A DNA stretch of 50,500 nt from positions 1 to 50,500 of the forward strand of contig JAFXZK010000085.1 in NCBI GenBank assembly GCA_017541265.1, written 5' to 3'. The notes under the pieces were generated by a model. That model did not search any database, was not told the DNA's origin, and saw only the letters and a list, made by a program, of their open reading frames with translations. Every line of letters starts with the position of its first letter. Position 1 is the stretch's first letter. Positions 16,817 through 25,031 of the stretch are shown piece after piece. The position numbers and the translations under genes are program-made. The stretch comes from Bacteroidaceae bacterium (GTDB taxonomy: Bacteria > Bacteroidota > Bacteroidia > Bacteroidales > Bacteroidaceae).

Positions 16817-17344
16817 ATGAACACGCATAAAACTTATGTAGCCTACGATGCAACAGGCGTACTTGACCATGTAAATAGCAACCTTCGGACCTTCAAGCAA
16901 CTGCATGCCTGGCAGCGGATGCATCCAGATCGTTTCCACTTTCTGAACATGGACGTGATCAACTTCTCGTCCGAACACGATGACCTCGTTGACAGCACTG
17001 TCAAGAATTGGCTCCTTAGCGTCATGGAAAAGGCCGACAACCTATTGGTACTTGTTTCTCCTGTCACAAATGTGGAGAGTCCCATCCTTAACTGGCAAAT
17101 AAGCAAAGCCGTCAACCGATTTCATTTGCCGGTCATCATTGCCTACGTTGGAAAGCAACAGCTTAATGACAATGCCGTAGAGGATAATTGGAGCCGCCTG
17201 CCTAACAAGATACGCAAGTACATCGGCCGCGACTCGGCCCGCATGTGCCACATTCCTCTTACGCAAGACAAGCTTGAACGCGCCCTCGGCACATTCTCCG
17301 TCGGCGCACAGACATATCCCTGGAACTCAACAACAATTTTTTAA
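16817..17344 (+). CDS. TIR-like domain protein, gene 1 of a PARIS-like operon
   Basis: A 175-residue soluble protein. The segment KNWLLSVMEKADNLLVLVSP followed by VTNVESPILNWQISKAV and HLPVIIAYVG matches the second half of TIR-like (MTH538/DUF1863) domains. In that family S-x-x-x-W-x-E normally places the catalytic Glu of NADase TIRs. Here the position is Gln94 (NWQIS), so NAD cleavage is doubtful. ATG 16817 is chosen over upstream codons because it directly follows the promoter leader. The ATPase gene starts 8 bases downstream. I infer a sensing or scaffold role in a defence complex. The TIR assignment is by pattern only. Confidence 0.7.
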   Translation: MNTHKTYVAYDATGVLDHVNSNLRTFKQLHAWQRMHPDRFHFLNMDVINFSSEHDDLVDSTVKNWLLSVMEKADNLLVLVSPVTNVESPILNWQISKAVNRFHLPVIIAYVGKQQLNDNAVEDNWSRLPNKIRKYIGRDSARMCHIPLTQDKLERALGTFSVGAQTYPWNSTTIF

Positions 17345-17352
17345 GACAGACA

Positions 17353-18162
17353 ATGAACGGACAATACATTGAACGCATTGAGATAGAAGCTCTCTGGAAC
17401 GGGCGCAAGCACATCCGCTGGGACTTGCAGCCAGGTGTCAACATCCTGAGCGGTGTCAATGGTGTGGGCAAGAGCACGATACTCAATCGTGTCATCATGC
17501 ACCTCCTTGACATTAACAAAGAAGGACGCAAAAACGATGGTGTTCACCTCACATTCTTCCCCAAAGATGCGAAGTCTGTAGATTTCAATGTCATACGTTC
17601 CTTCGACCGGCCTATCCTTTCGAGCGACCTGATGAACAAGCTCACGGACACACAAATGCAGACAGAGCTTGATGTGCACATCTATCATCTTCAGCGCAAG
17701 TGGCTTGACTATCAAGTCAACCTGTCAAACCGCATGGTGGAACTCTTCACGAGCCAAGACCCGGAAGCCCCGGAGAAAGTGCGAGAGCTGGCAAACAAGA
17801 AGTCTCACTTTCAGGACATCGTGGACGACCTCTTCCGCGAGACAGGCAAGACCATCAAGCGCGACCAGAACGAACTATATTTTGACAACTACGGCGAGAC
17901 CATCTCCTGCTACAAGCTTTCTTCGGGTGAAAAACAGATGCTCATCATCCTGCTCACCGTCTTGGTGCAAGACAATAAGCCATTTGTTCTCTTTATGGAC
18001 GAGCCGGAAGTCAGCCTTCACGTCGAATGGCAGGAACGATTGCTTGACCTTATGGTTGACCTCAACCCCAACGTACAAATCATCCTCACGACACACAGCC
18101 CTGCCGTCATTATGAACGGATGGAGCGACAGAGTGACAGACGTGGAGGACATTGTGGTATAA
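17353..18162 (+). CDS. ABC/AAA-type ATPase (AriA/OLD-like), gene 2 of the operon
   Basis: A 269-residue ATPase with Walker A SGVNGVGKSTILN (residues 33-45), an ABC-type signature LSSGEKQ (189-195), Walker B FVLFMDEPE (211-219) and an H-loop TTHSP (246-250). This is the AAA_21/AAA_15 head found in OLD, AriA and Rad50-like proteins. Charged helices between about 100 and 170 probably form a short coiled insertion. It is smaller than typical PARIS AriA (from memory about 400 residues). Its 3' partner encodes a DUF4435 protein, the same pairing as AriA-AriB. DUF4435 starts 1 base after this stop, so the two are translationally linked. Confidence 0.85.
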   Translation: MNGQYIERIEIEALWNGRKHIRWDLQPGVNILSGVNGVGKSTILNRVIMHLLDINKEGRKNDGVHLTFFPKDAKSVDFNVIRSFDRPILSSDLMNKLTDTQMQTELDVHIYHLQRKWLDYQVNLSNRMVELFTSQDPEAPEKVRELANKKSHFQDIVDDLFRETGKTIKRDQNELYFDNYGETISCYKLSSGEKQMLIILLTVLVQDNKPFVLFMDEPEVSLHVEWQERLLDLMVDLNPNVQIILTTHSPAVIMNGWSDRVTDVEDIVV

Positions 18163-18163
18163 T

Positions 18164-19180
18164 ATGGCAAAGCGGCTGCAGGAACATCTAAACTCCACCT
18201 ATATCGAGCTTGCATCAAAGCTTCGGCCGAAAGATGCGGCACGGAAGGTCGTGGCATATGTCGAGAGTTACGACGACGTGTTCTTCTGGCGTTCCGTCCT
18301 GCAGGATTTCGAGACCGACAGGATAAAGTTTGAGGTGATGCTACCCTCGCGCCACACATTGAGCAAAGGCAAGAAGGCTGCCTTAATGAACCGCCTCGGG
18401 CCTTCCCTTGGCGACTTCATGGTTGCATGTGTGGATGCCGATTACGACTACCTTATGCAAGGTGCGACCGAGGTGAGCCGCAAGCTTCTTGGCTCTCCTT
18501 TCATTTTCCACACTTACGCCTATGCTATCGAGAACTACCAGTGCTACGCGCCTTCCCTGCACACAGCCTGCGTGATGGCAACGCTCAACGACCGCGACAT
18601 TCTGTCCTTCGAGGCTTTCCTCGAAGCTTACAGCCGCATCGTCTGGCCGCTCTTTGTGTGGAGCATCTGGGCGCACCGATACGGTCAGGCTGGCATTTAC
18701 AGCATCACCGACTTTGCCCAGACCGTCACCTTCCACGACATAAATCCCTGGCATCCCGAGAACGCTCTCGAACATCTGCGCGACCGCGTCAACAAACAGA
18801 TTGGATGGCTGCAACGTAAATTTCCAAAAGCAAAGGACACTTACCTGAAACTGCGCAAGACCATGCAGGAAGAGCTTGGCATTCTCCCAGCCGACACTTA
18901 TTTATATATACAGGGCCACGCACTGATGGACGGAGTTGTCCTGCCTCTCCTGACGCCAGTCTGCAACATTCTCCGCCGAGAAAGGGAGAAAGAGATTACC
19001 GGACTGGCACTTCACGGCAAGCAGAAGCAGACCGAGATGTCCGGCTACCATCACAGTCAGTCGCCCATCGACCTCATGCTCCGCAAAGGCGTTGCTTTTA
19101 AGCGGAGTGCCCCCTACCAGAAGCTTCGTGCAGACCTTGAGAAGCTCATCGAAAGAATCAGCAAACGCCTTCCTGCTTGA
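18164..19180 (+). CDS. DUF4435 TOPRIM-like protein (AriB-like), gene 3 of the operon
   Basis: A 338-residue protein. The opening KVVAYVESYDDVFFWRSVL and later DFMVACVDADYDYL fit the TOPRIM nuclease pattern: Glu34, then Asp91 and Asp93 of DxD. In PARIS, the DUF4435 partner AriB is the nuclease effector released by the ATPase. A similar toxic-effector role here is inferred. The C-terminal half is helical with basic patches. ATG 18164 is used; an upstream TTG at 18152 would overlap the ATPase stop. The last 23 bases overlap the end of the convergent pfkB-family gene, allowing antisense interference. Confidence 0.82.
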   Translation: MAKRLQEHLNSTYIELASKLRPKDAARKVVAYVESYDDVFFWRSVLQDFETDRIKFEVMLPSRHTLSKGKKAALMNRLGPSLGDFMVACVDADYDYLMQGATEVSRKLLGSPFIFHTYAYAIENYQCYAPSLHTACVMATLNDRDILSFEAFLEAYSRIVWPLFVWSIWAHRYGQAGIYSITDFAQTVTFHDINPWHPENALEHLRDRVNKQIGWLQRKFPKAKDTYLKLRKTMQEELGILPADTYLYIQGHALMDGVVLPLLTPVCNILRREREKEITGLALHGKQKQTEMSGYHHSQSPIDLMLRKGVAFKRSAPYQKLRADLEKLIERISKRLPA

Positions 19181-20351
19181 GGTACTTGTCGTAAAGTTCC
19201 TGCAGATAGGACAGCTTCTCGCCTTCCTTCTGTTCGAGGTAGGTGCCACCGTAGTAGAAGCAGGCAAAGCCTCCAGAGACAATGCCCCAACGGCAAGCCT
19301 CTTTTAAATTGAGCGAAGAGTGAAGCCCCTCACTTATCTGCTTTGCCAGAGAACCGATGACGCCGCCTGCGAAGTTATCGCCACAACCTGTGCTGTCGCC
19401 TTTGCGTCCTTGCTTCAACGCCTTGCCGACGGCTTCGGAAACAGGCATTGTCTGCTCCTTAACTTTGCCGAAGAGAGGGCTGTTTGCCCAAAGATGGACA
19501 TTATGGGCGCCGTTGGTGACGAGCACTGCCCCTGTCCCTTTCTCGCGGAAGAATGCAATAGCCGAAGGAATATCACAGCATCCACTGAGACGAAGCGCTT
19601 CCTCATGGTCAACAAGAAGCAGGTCGATGTACTGATAACTCTCGTCGCTCTCGCCCATCGGCCATCGTTCGCCCGGATGTTCCTTCTCGCTGAGGAAGTC
19701 ATATACGGTGTTGACTACGGTGATACGACCTTTTGCTTTTGCTTTCTTGAGCATCGCACATAGTCCACCATGAATGCGGGGCACGAGTGCCGTGCTGCCG
19801 AAGACGCAAATGTCACTATCGTAGAAACTGTCGTCCACTTCTTCTGGAAGATAATGCCACGATGCTCCGATGGTGTTCACGAAAGTCCTTTCGCCGTGAC
19901 CGTTGTCATAGTTCGGGTCAGAAAGCACACTTGTAGAGGCTGTCTCGCTGTCCCTTTGTATGCGATAATGGCTGAGGTCGAGCTTCGTCTGCTCCAGTTT
20001 CTGCAACAGCTCCTCCCCTACTCCATCGTCGCCTCGGCAGCCGTAGAAGCTAACGAGGCTTTCCTTAAAGGCAATCTGTGAGGCATTGATGAGCGCCACG
20101 ATGCAGGGGCCGCCGATGTTTTCCTTCTGAGGCGCACGTCCTTCGGTAAGCAAAGGCAGTATGTCTGACGCGAATGATTGGCCGGCAAAGTGTTCCAGCT
20201 CTTCCTCGAAGGTCAGCTTGCCGGGTTCAAGTCCGCCGTCGCCAGCCTTCTTGCTCAAGTATTTGCGGAAAGTTTCCGACTGGAAGTCAACGTGGTCATA
20301 AATGCGGTCGAGCAGGCAACAGCCTACTCCGCTGATACGAATCCTATTCAT
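19158..20351 (-). CDS. PfkB-family sugar kinase, probable fructokinase of the mannoside block
   Basis: A 397-residue ribokinase-fold enzyme. The catalytic anion-hole motif GDSTGCGDNFAGGVIG near the C-terminus is the PfkB signature (DTxGAGD variant with Ser and Cys). NIGGPCIVALINASQ and GCRGDDGVGEELLQ match the N-terminal GG region. At 397 residues it is longer than usual (about 310), with an extended N-terminal segment (residues 25-75). Upstream on the same strand are a D-lyxose/mannose isomerase, GH92 and an aldolase, so it probably phosphorylates fructose or a related ketose. A 22-bp repeat array lies directly before its start. Confidence 0.82.
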   Translation of the reverse strand: MNRIRISGVGCCLLDRIYDHVDFQSETFRKYLSKKAGDGGLEPGKLTFEEELEHFAGQSFASDILPLLTEGRAPQKENIGGPCIVALINASQIAFKESLVSFYGCRGDDGVGEELLQKLEQTKLDLSHYRIQRDSETASTSVLSDPNYDNGHGERTFVNTIGASWHYLPEEVDDSFYDSDICVFGSTALVPRIHGGLCAMLKKAKAKGRITVVNTVYDFLSEKEHPGERWPMGESDESYQYIDLLLVDHEEALRLSGCCDIPSAIAFFREKGTGAVLVTNGAHNVHLWANSPLFGKVKEQTMPVSEAVGKALKQGRKGDSTGCGDNFAGGVIGSLAKQISEGLHSSLNLKEACRWGIVSGGFACFYYGGTYLEQKEGEKLSYLQELYDKYLKQEGVC

Positions 20352-20389
20352 AAACTTTTATTTATAAAGTGTGTCTAAATGGACAAGAC

Positions 20390-20522
20390 ACGCTCCGTTT
20401 GGTTTTTCCCACACGTGGTAAAACCAAATTAGGCACGTTGTGTTGGCGAATGCAGCACGTTGCGTTGGCAAACTAGGCACGTCGTGTTGGCAAACTAGGC
20501 ACGCTGTGTTGGGTTGGAGTTT
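20390..20522. repeat. 22-bp-period repeat array B
   Basis: CACG words start at 20390, 20413, 20435, 20457, 20479 and 20501 (spacing 23, then 22 four times). The best units are CACGTTGCGTTGGCAAACTA and CACGTCGTGTTGGCAAACTA, each followed by GG. The array sits between the isomerase stop and the pfkB start. It is bracketed by inverted AAGTGTGTCTAAATGG and TTTTGACACACCTT. On the opposite strand its unit matches CACGCCTAATTTGCAAACAC of the array at 38322. Confidence 0.7.
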
Positions 20523-20555
20523 CTTTTCATTTTGACACACCTTCACTATAACTCC

Positions 20556-21233
20556 TTAAATTAGGAACTTCCCGTAGTCGGAACACAGGAGGTGCAGCGG
20601 TTCTTCATCCTCTTCGATTTCGGGGAAGCGGCCAACGGGTTCATAGAAACGGTTGTCGGTCGTGTCGTCGTTGCACTGGCTCACTTCGCCCACCATGACT
20701 TTGCCTTTACCGGGTTCGCCATAGAAGCGGTGATAGAGGTACTGCTCCATGCAGATGCTCTGACCTGGTTTAAGGATGACTTTGCCGCCTGGCTCCATCG
20801 TATGCTCTATGCCGTCGATGCGGTAATGCACATGCGTGTCGGCGAAGCCTTCGTTCTTGTCCGCATTGTAGAGTTCGATTACCAAGTTGCCGCCGCCACG
20901 ATTGATGATGTCTTCCATCTTCGACCAATGGAAGTGCATCGGCGTTTCCTGGTTCTCCTCCACAATCATAATCTTTTCTGCGTAGGGCTTCTTATCTACG
21001 CCATATTTGCCATTGCGTATCGTGAAGAGGAAGAGACCGCAACGCTTGAAGTCGCCCGAGCCGAAGTCTGTAATGTCCCAGCCAAGCATACGCTCCACAA
21101 TGTAGTCCACCTTGTTTCTGTTTGCCTTCCAGTCGGCAAGGCTCCACTCTGCCCATTCGGGCAACACGAACTGCCGCGAAGCCAAGAATGTCTTGGCCTC
21201 ACGGATGATTTGATTGATTTCGCTACGTTTCAT
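20556..21233 (-). CDS. D-lyxose/D-mannose ketol-isomerase
   Basis: A 225-residue cupin-fold enzyme of the D-lyxose isomerase family, which also interconverts mannose and fructose. Metal ligands are visible in TPMHFHWSKMEDIINRGGGN (two His and a Glu) and in MEQYLYHRFYGEPG. Residues near the N-terminus (QFVLPEWAEWSLADWK) are also typical. It is 20 bases downstream of a GH92 mannosidase, suggesting it turns the released mannose into fructose for the PfkB kinase that follows. Confidence 0.85.
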   Translation of the reverse strand: MKRSEINQIIREAKTFLASRQFVLPEWAEWSLADWKANRNKVDYIVERMLGWDITDFGSGDFKRCGLFLFTIRNGKYGVDKKPYAEKIMIVEENQETPMHFHWSKMEDIINRGGGNLVIELYNADKNEGFADTHVHYRIDGIEHTMEPGGKVILKPGQSICMEQYLYHRFYGEPGKGKVMVGEVSQCNDDTTDNRFYEPVGRFPEIEEDEEPLHLLCSDYGKFLI

Positions 21234-21253
21234 GATATATTGTTATATGTTAA

Positions 21254-23434
21254 TTATTTAAAGGTTTCTTTGTTTGGCTTGTTGCCCATCTTCAGTTCCA
21301 ACGTGCCGCCCGCCGTCAGTTGTTCGTGAGTGAGGAAAGGTTCTGTCAGAGGCTTGCCATTCAACTTGGCACTCTGGATGAACTTGTTTTCCGCCGAGAG
21401 GTCCTTTGCTTTGATGGTAAATGCCTTTCCGTCGGGAAGATGGATTGTTGTCTTTTCGAAGAAGGGACTGCCGATGGCGTAGGTTGTCGTGCCTGGTGTG
21501 ACGGGGAAGAAGCCCATCATAGAGAAGACCACGAAGGCCGACATGCCGCCGCCATCCTCGTCGCCCGGCATACCGAGATACGAGTCGATGAAGTAGGTGT
21601 CGATGAGGCTGTGGATGTACTTCTGCGTCTTCCAGGGCGCACCTACATAATTATATATATAAGGTATATGGAAGCTGGGTTCGTTGCCCATTTGGAACAT
21701 GCCCATGAGGCCTGTTGCGTCAGGCAGGACATTATAGAAGCGGAACTTGGCCGTGCCAACACCCATGTGGAAAAGCTCGTCGAGCTTGGCCTCCGCCTTC
21801 TCGTGTCCGCCCATCAGGGAGAAGAGTCCCTCCAGGTCGTGCTTCACGTCCCAGTTGAAGATGTAGGCGTTGTTCTCGGTGAAGTAGGCGCGTCCGTCGT
21901 GCAAGGGATTGAAGGGTTCTATCCACTCGCCCTTGTCGTCCTTTGGCCACATCATGCCTCGGTCGGTGCGGAAGACGTTGCGGTAGAACTTCGAGCGCTC
22001 TGTGAACAATGCCTCGTCGTCTGCCTTGCCCAGTATCTTTGCCATTTGCGCAATGCACCAGTCGGAGTAGCTGTTGACCGTTGTGATTGACACACTTTGG
22101 CGACGCTCCCAGTTGGGGTCGACCTCGGGAATGGTCTCTGGCTCGCCCGGATGCAGGGCTGGATAGTAGCCGTGGGCGTTGTAGAAGGTGTCGAGCGGTG
22201 TGGCTGGGCCTGTGTGCCACGGAAGCATGGAGCGTTCCAGCGAGTTCTTGCGGAAGCCTTCGTAGGCAGTCTCCAAGTCGAAACGCAGTCCCTTTGCCCA
22301 AGCGTCCAGCATCCAGACAGCTGCAAAGTTGCCTGTCATGGCTGCCCACTCGCCAGAAGTGAGGGCGAAGCGTGGCATGATGCCGCTCTCTTTATACATT
22401 TCAATGAGTGAGTTTATCTTCTGCACCTCCATGTCTGGGTTCAAGATAATGTGCAACGGCTCAAGTGCGATGTGCGTGTCCCACAGCCAGTTATCAACAT
22501 AGAAAGGCTCTTTCGCCTCATGTACCTTCCTGTCCCAAGCGCTGAAGAAGCGTCCATACTCATTGATATCGACCATGCGCTCCGAGCAACGATAGAGGGC
22601 TGTGTAGAAGGTACGCTTGTGGGCTTCCGTGCCGCCGCTTACCTCTATCTGCCCCAGGCGCTTTTCCCATGTATTCTTGGCTTCGTCCTTGACGCGATCG
22701 AAGTCAAATGTCGGAATTTCCCGCAGCATGTTGTCCTTCGCCTGTTCCTTGTCGATGTAGGAGATGCCGTAGCGCATCGTCACGACCTTCTTCCCATCTT
22801 CTGCTGTCAGCATCAGGTGCTTTGTGTCTTCTCCGGGGTAATGGATGTCGTGCATATCGCAGTCGAACTCGGCATAAAGGTAGGCAGTCATGTTCTCCTT
22901 GGTTTCTGGTCGGCCGAACGCTGCCGTGCCTGTCACAACGCGGTTGCCTTCGTGGTCATAGAAGCCGATGGGTGTGCGGCTGCGGAAACGCATAGGATGC
23001 TGTCCCTCGCCGTCGAAAGTCATACGGATGATGCCGCTTTTCTTGGCAGGGGTAAACTCGAAGGTCACGCCGTCAAGCTGTGCGTGATAGTAATGGGGAT
23101 GCGTCTCTTCGTTGTCACATACGCCTGGAGCCGACCACACGCTCTCCGGGGTGAGTGTGCAGAAAGGCATGAAGCCAAAGACCCAATGCCTCCGGTGGTT
23201 GGGCATTTGCAGGGCGAAGTCGTCTATCCAATCGTCGAGCATACTGCTTCGCAGGGGCACGAACCGCAGCATCTCGTTTGGCAGGTGTATGGTCTGCCTT
23301 GTGGTTTCCAGCAAGACACTAACGCCGCCGATGGTCGGATCGGCATAATCGGTCAGGGACTTCTTTGTGTCACCTCCGCAAGCAAATAGTGTAAGACAGA
23401 GGCCAAGTATCAAGGAAGAATATCTGAATGTCAT
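21254..23434 (-). CDS. GH92 alpha-mannosidase, lipoprotein
   Basis: A 726-residue exo-alpha-mannosidase of family GH92 (calcium-dependent, inverting). The lipobox LTLFACGG (Cys19) predicts a lipoprotein in the outer membrane or periplasm. Family signatures: an N-terminal beta-sandwich (VFGFMPFCTLTPESVWSAPG), FYTALYRCSERM, LWDTHIALEPL, GNEPSFHIPYIYNYVGAPWK, and MPGDEDGGGMSAFVVFSMMG, which holds catalytic and calcium-binding acids. It probably trims N-glycan or yeast mannan alpha-mannosides. Upstream DNA has a CGTTATTACGTTATTTCG word array. Confidence 0.92.
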   Translation of the reverse strand: MTFRYSSLILGLCLTLFACGGDTKKSLTDYADPTIGGVSVLLETTRQTIHLPNEMLRFVPLRSSMLDDWIDDFALQMPNHRRHWVFGFMPFCTLTPESVWSAPGVCDNEETHPHYYHAQLDGVTFEFTPAKKSGIIRMTFDGEGQHPMRFRSRTPIGFYDHEGNRVVTGTAAFGRPETKENMTAYLYAEFDCDMHDIHYPGEDTKHLMLTAEDGKKVVTMRYGISYIDKEQAKDNMLREIPTFDFDRVKDEAKNTWEKRLGQIEVSGGTEAHKRTFYTALYRCSERMVDINEYGRFFSAWDRKVHEAKEPFYVDNWLWDTHIALEPLHIILNPDMEVQKINSLIEMYKESGIMPRFALTSGEWAAMTGNFAAVWMLDAWAKGLRFDLETAYEGFRKNSLERSMLPWHTGPATPLDTFYNAHGYYPALHPGEPETIPEVDPNWERRQSVSITTVNSYSDWCIAQMAKILGKADDEALFTERSKFYRNVFRTDRGMMWPKDDKGEWIEPFNPLHDGRAYFTENNAYIFNWDVKHDLEGLFSLMGGHEKAEAKLDELFHMGVGTAKFRFYNVLPDATGLMGMFQMGNEPSFHIPYIYNYVGAPWKTQKYIHSLIDTYFIDSYLGMPGDEDGGGMSAFVVFSMMGFFPVTPGTTTYAIGSPFFEKTTIHLPDGKAFTIKAKDLSAENKFIQSAKLNGKPLTEPFLTHEQLTAGGTLELKMGNKPNKETFK

Positions 23435-23440
23435 GATTTC

Positions 23441-23482
23441 TGTTCGATATTTCGTTATTACGTTATTTCGTTATTACGACAC
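23441..23482. repeat. AT-rich word array before the GH92 gene
   Basis: CGTTATTACGTTATTTCGTT with a further TATTACG, preceded by CGATATTTCG, just upstream of the GH92 ATG. The word differs from those at other loci but has the same layout. Confidence 0.55.
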
Positions 23483-23506
23483 TATTATGCCACGTTTGCG
23501 GCCCGA

Positions 23507-24340
23507 CTATATTCTCCCGTCACTCTCAAAGAGGCGGATGTGTTCTGTAACAACTTCGCGCGATGCGTCTATCATCACCTGCTTCAGCGGCACATATTCC
23601 TCTTCGGGCTTTAGTGCAAGGCGTTCCTTAATGCGTTTCATGATGCCGCGCTGGATGGCTGTGGCGACGTTTATCTTGCAGATGCCGTTATGGATGCAGG
23701 CTTTGAAGTCCTCTACGCTCGTGCCGCTTCCGCCGTGCAAGACAAGCGGCAGACGGTTTGCCTCGTGTATTTCTATGAGGCGTTGGATGTTGAGCTGCGG
23801 GGTGTGGACGTAATGTCCGTGCAGATTGCCGATGGCTACAGCCAATGCATCGATACCCGTTTCATTCACGAAGCGCACAGATTCCTCCACGTCGGTGAAG
23901 ACATCCGCCGTGTCAACGCCGCAGTTGCCCACCTTGCCAAGCTCTGCCTCCATGTCAACGCCCGCGGCCTTAGCAATGCGCGTCACCTCTTTGCTCACAG
24001 CGACGTTCTCCTCAAAAGGCAGTGCCGCGCCGTCGAACATCACGGAAGTGAAGCCAAGCCGTATGGCTTTCACGCACGTTTCGAGGCTCTGCCCGTGGTC
24101 GAGGTGTACGCAAACAGGCACCGACGACCGCTTGGCAGCTTCGAGATAGAGCGGAGCCATCAGTTCCATTGGTGCTTCGGGGAACTGCACTTCCGCCAGT
24201 TGCAGGATGATGGGTGAACGCAATTCCTCGGCTGCCTCAATGGCACCCATCACGTTCTCCAAACTCAAACAATTGAATGCGCCAACGGCATAGTGCCGTT
24301 CGTTGGCGTCTTTCAGTATTTCACTTAGTGTTACAAGCAT
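23507..24340 (-). CDS. Class II ketose-bisphosphate aldolase
   Basis: A 277-residue zinc-dependent aldolase of the FbaA/KbaY/GatY family. Zinc ligands: VCVHLDHGQS, GNLHGHYV and VLHGGSGTS. The phosphate-binding GICKINVATAIQ is also intact. The family cleaves fructose-1,6- or tagatose-1,6-bisphosphate into triose phosphates. It is the promoter-proximal member of the mannoside block (aldolase, GH92, isomerase, kinase). The M23 gene ends 31 bases upstream, so the whole block may also be read from further up. Confidence 0.88.
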   Translation of the reverse strand: MLVTLSEILKDANERHYAVGAFNCLSLENVMGAIEAAEELRSPIILQLAEVQFPEAPMELMAPLYLEAAKRSSVPVCVHLDHGQSLETCVKAIRLGFTSVMFDGAALPFEENVAVSKEVTRIAKAAGVDMEAELGKVGNCGVDTADVFTDVEESVRFVNETGIDALAVAIGNLHGHYVHTPQLNIQRLIEIHEANRLPLVLHGGSGTSVEDFKACIHNGICKINVATAIQRGIMKRIKERLALKPEEEYVPLKQVMIDASREVVTEHIRLFESDGRI

Positions 24341-24371
24341 GTTTTATGGTATTTGGTTGGTTGATTATTTA

Positions 24372-25013
24372 TTACTCTATCTTTTCGGAAGTAAACTTCA
24401 GTGTACCGTTCTTCTGCTTCGTTACAACAAAGATTTGGCGGCGGAGGGTATGGTTGGCGTGGTCAAAGATACGTTCAGAATCAAAAGCCGTGCCTTTGAC
24501 ACGTGTCTCGAAATGCAGATGGTCTGTCGTTGCCCTGCCTGTACGTCCCTCTATGCCAACGGGTTCACCTGCGTGTAACCATTGTCCTACCTTGACGAGG
24601 TTGCGCGAATGGTGGCTGTAAAGCGTTTCCAGTCCGTTTGCATGACGCATGATAACGCAATAGCCATAGCCGTAATGAGGACCAGACAGGATGACTTCGC
24701 CAGGGAAAGCAGCACGGGTGGTGTCGCCTGCATGAGTCTTGATGTCCGTTCCCCCATGATGGCGTGCTCCGCCATAAGGACTGAGAAATTTTGCTCCGGG
24801 AAGCGGATAGCACCACTCCTCCTCTGTATAGTTGGCAAAGTTGATGGTGAACTGGTCACCATGAGCAAAGGGATCTTTAGCTGCTTCCACCTTCATCACC
24901 TGCCACTCGTCAATGTCAACAGGCTCATCGTCTTGAGCGAAAGCCATTGAACATTGACCATTGAATATTGACCATTGGACAAGAAGCAAGAGAAGAAGGC
25001 GTATCCTATTCAT
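24372..25013 (-). CDS. M23-family murein endopeptidase
   Basis: A 213-residue secreted peptidase with a lysostaphin-fold catalytic region: GGARHHGGTDIKT (zinc His and Asp), ETLYSHHSRNLVKVGQWLHA and TTDHLHFETRV (the HxH motif). It presumably cuts peptidoglycan cross-links in the periplasm. The signal peptide is odd: residues VQWSIFNGQCSMAFA are encoded by AATGGTCAATATTCAATGG-type AT-rich words like those found between genes elsewhere, so a repeat has become part of the leader. pgeF ends 18 bases upstream. Confidence 0.87.
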   Translation of the reverse strand: MNRIRLLLLLLVQWSIFNGQCSMAFAQDDEPVDIDEWQVMKVEAAKDPFAHGDQFTINFANYTEEEWCYPLPGAKFLSPYGGARHHGGTDIKTHAGDTTRAAFPGEVILSGPHYGYGYCVIMRHANGLETLYSHHSRNLVKVGQWLHAGEPVGIEGRTGRATTDHLHFETRVKGTAFDSERIFDHANHTLRRQIFVVTKQKNGTLKFTSEKIE

Positions 25014-25031
25014 TTTGAATTTTGAATTTAG

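Noticed and set aside
18152-18163. TTG at 18152 as the DUF4435 start
   Set aside because: The ATG at 18164 follows the ATPase stop by 1 base and needs no rare start codon.
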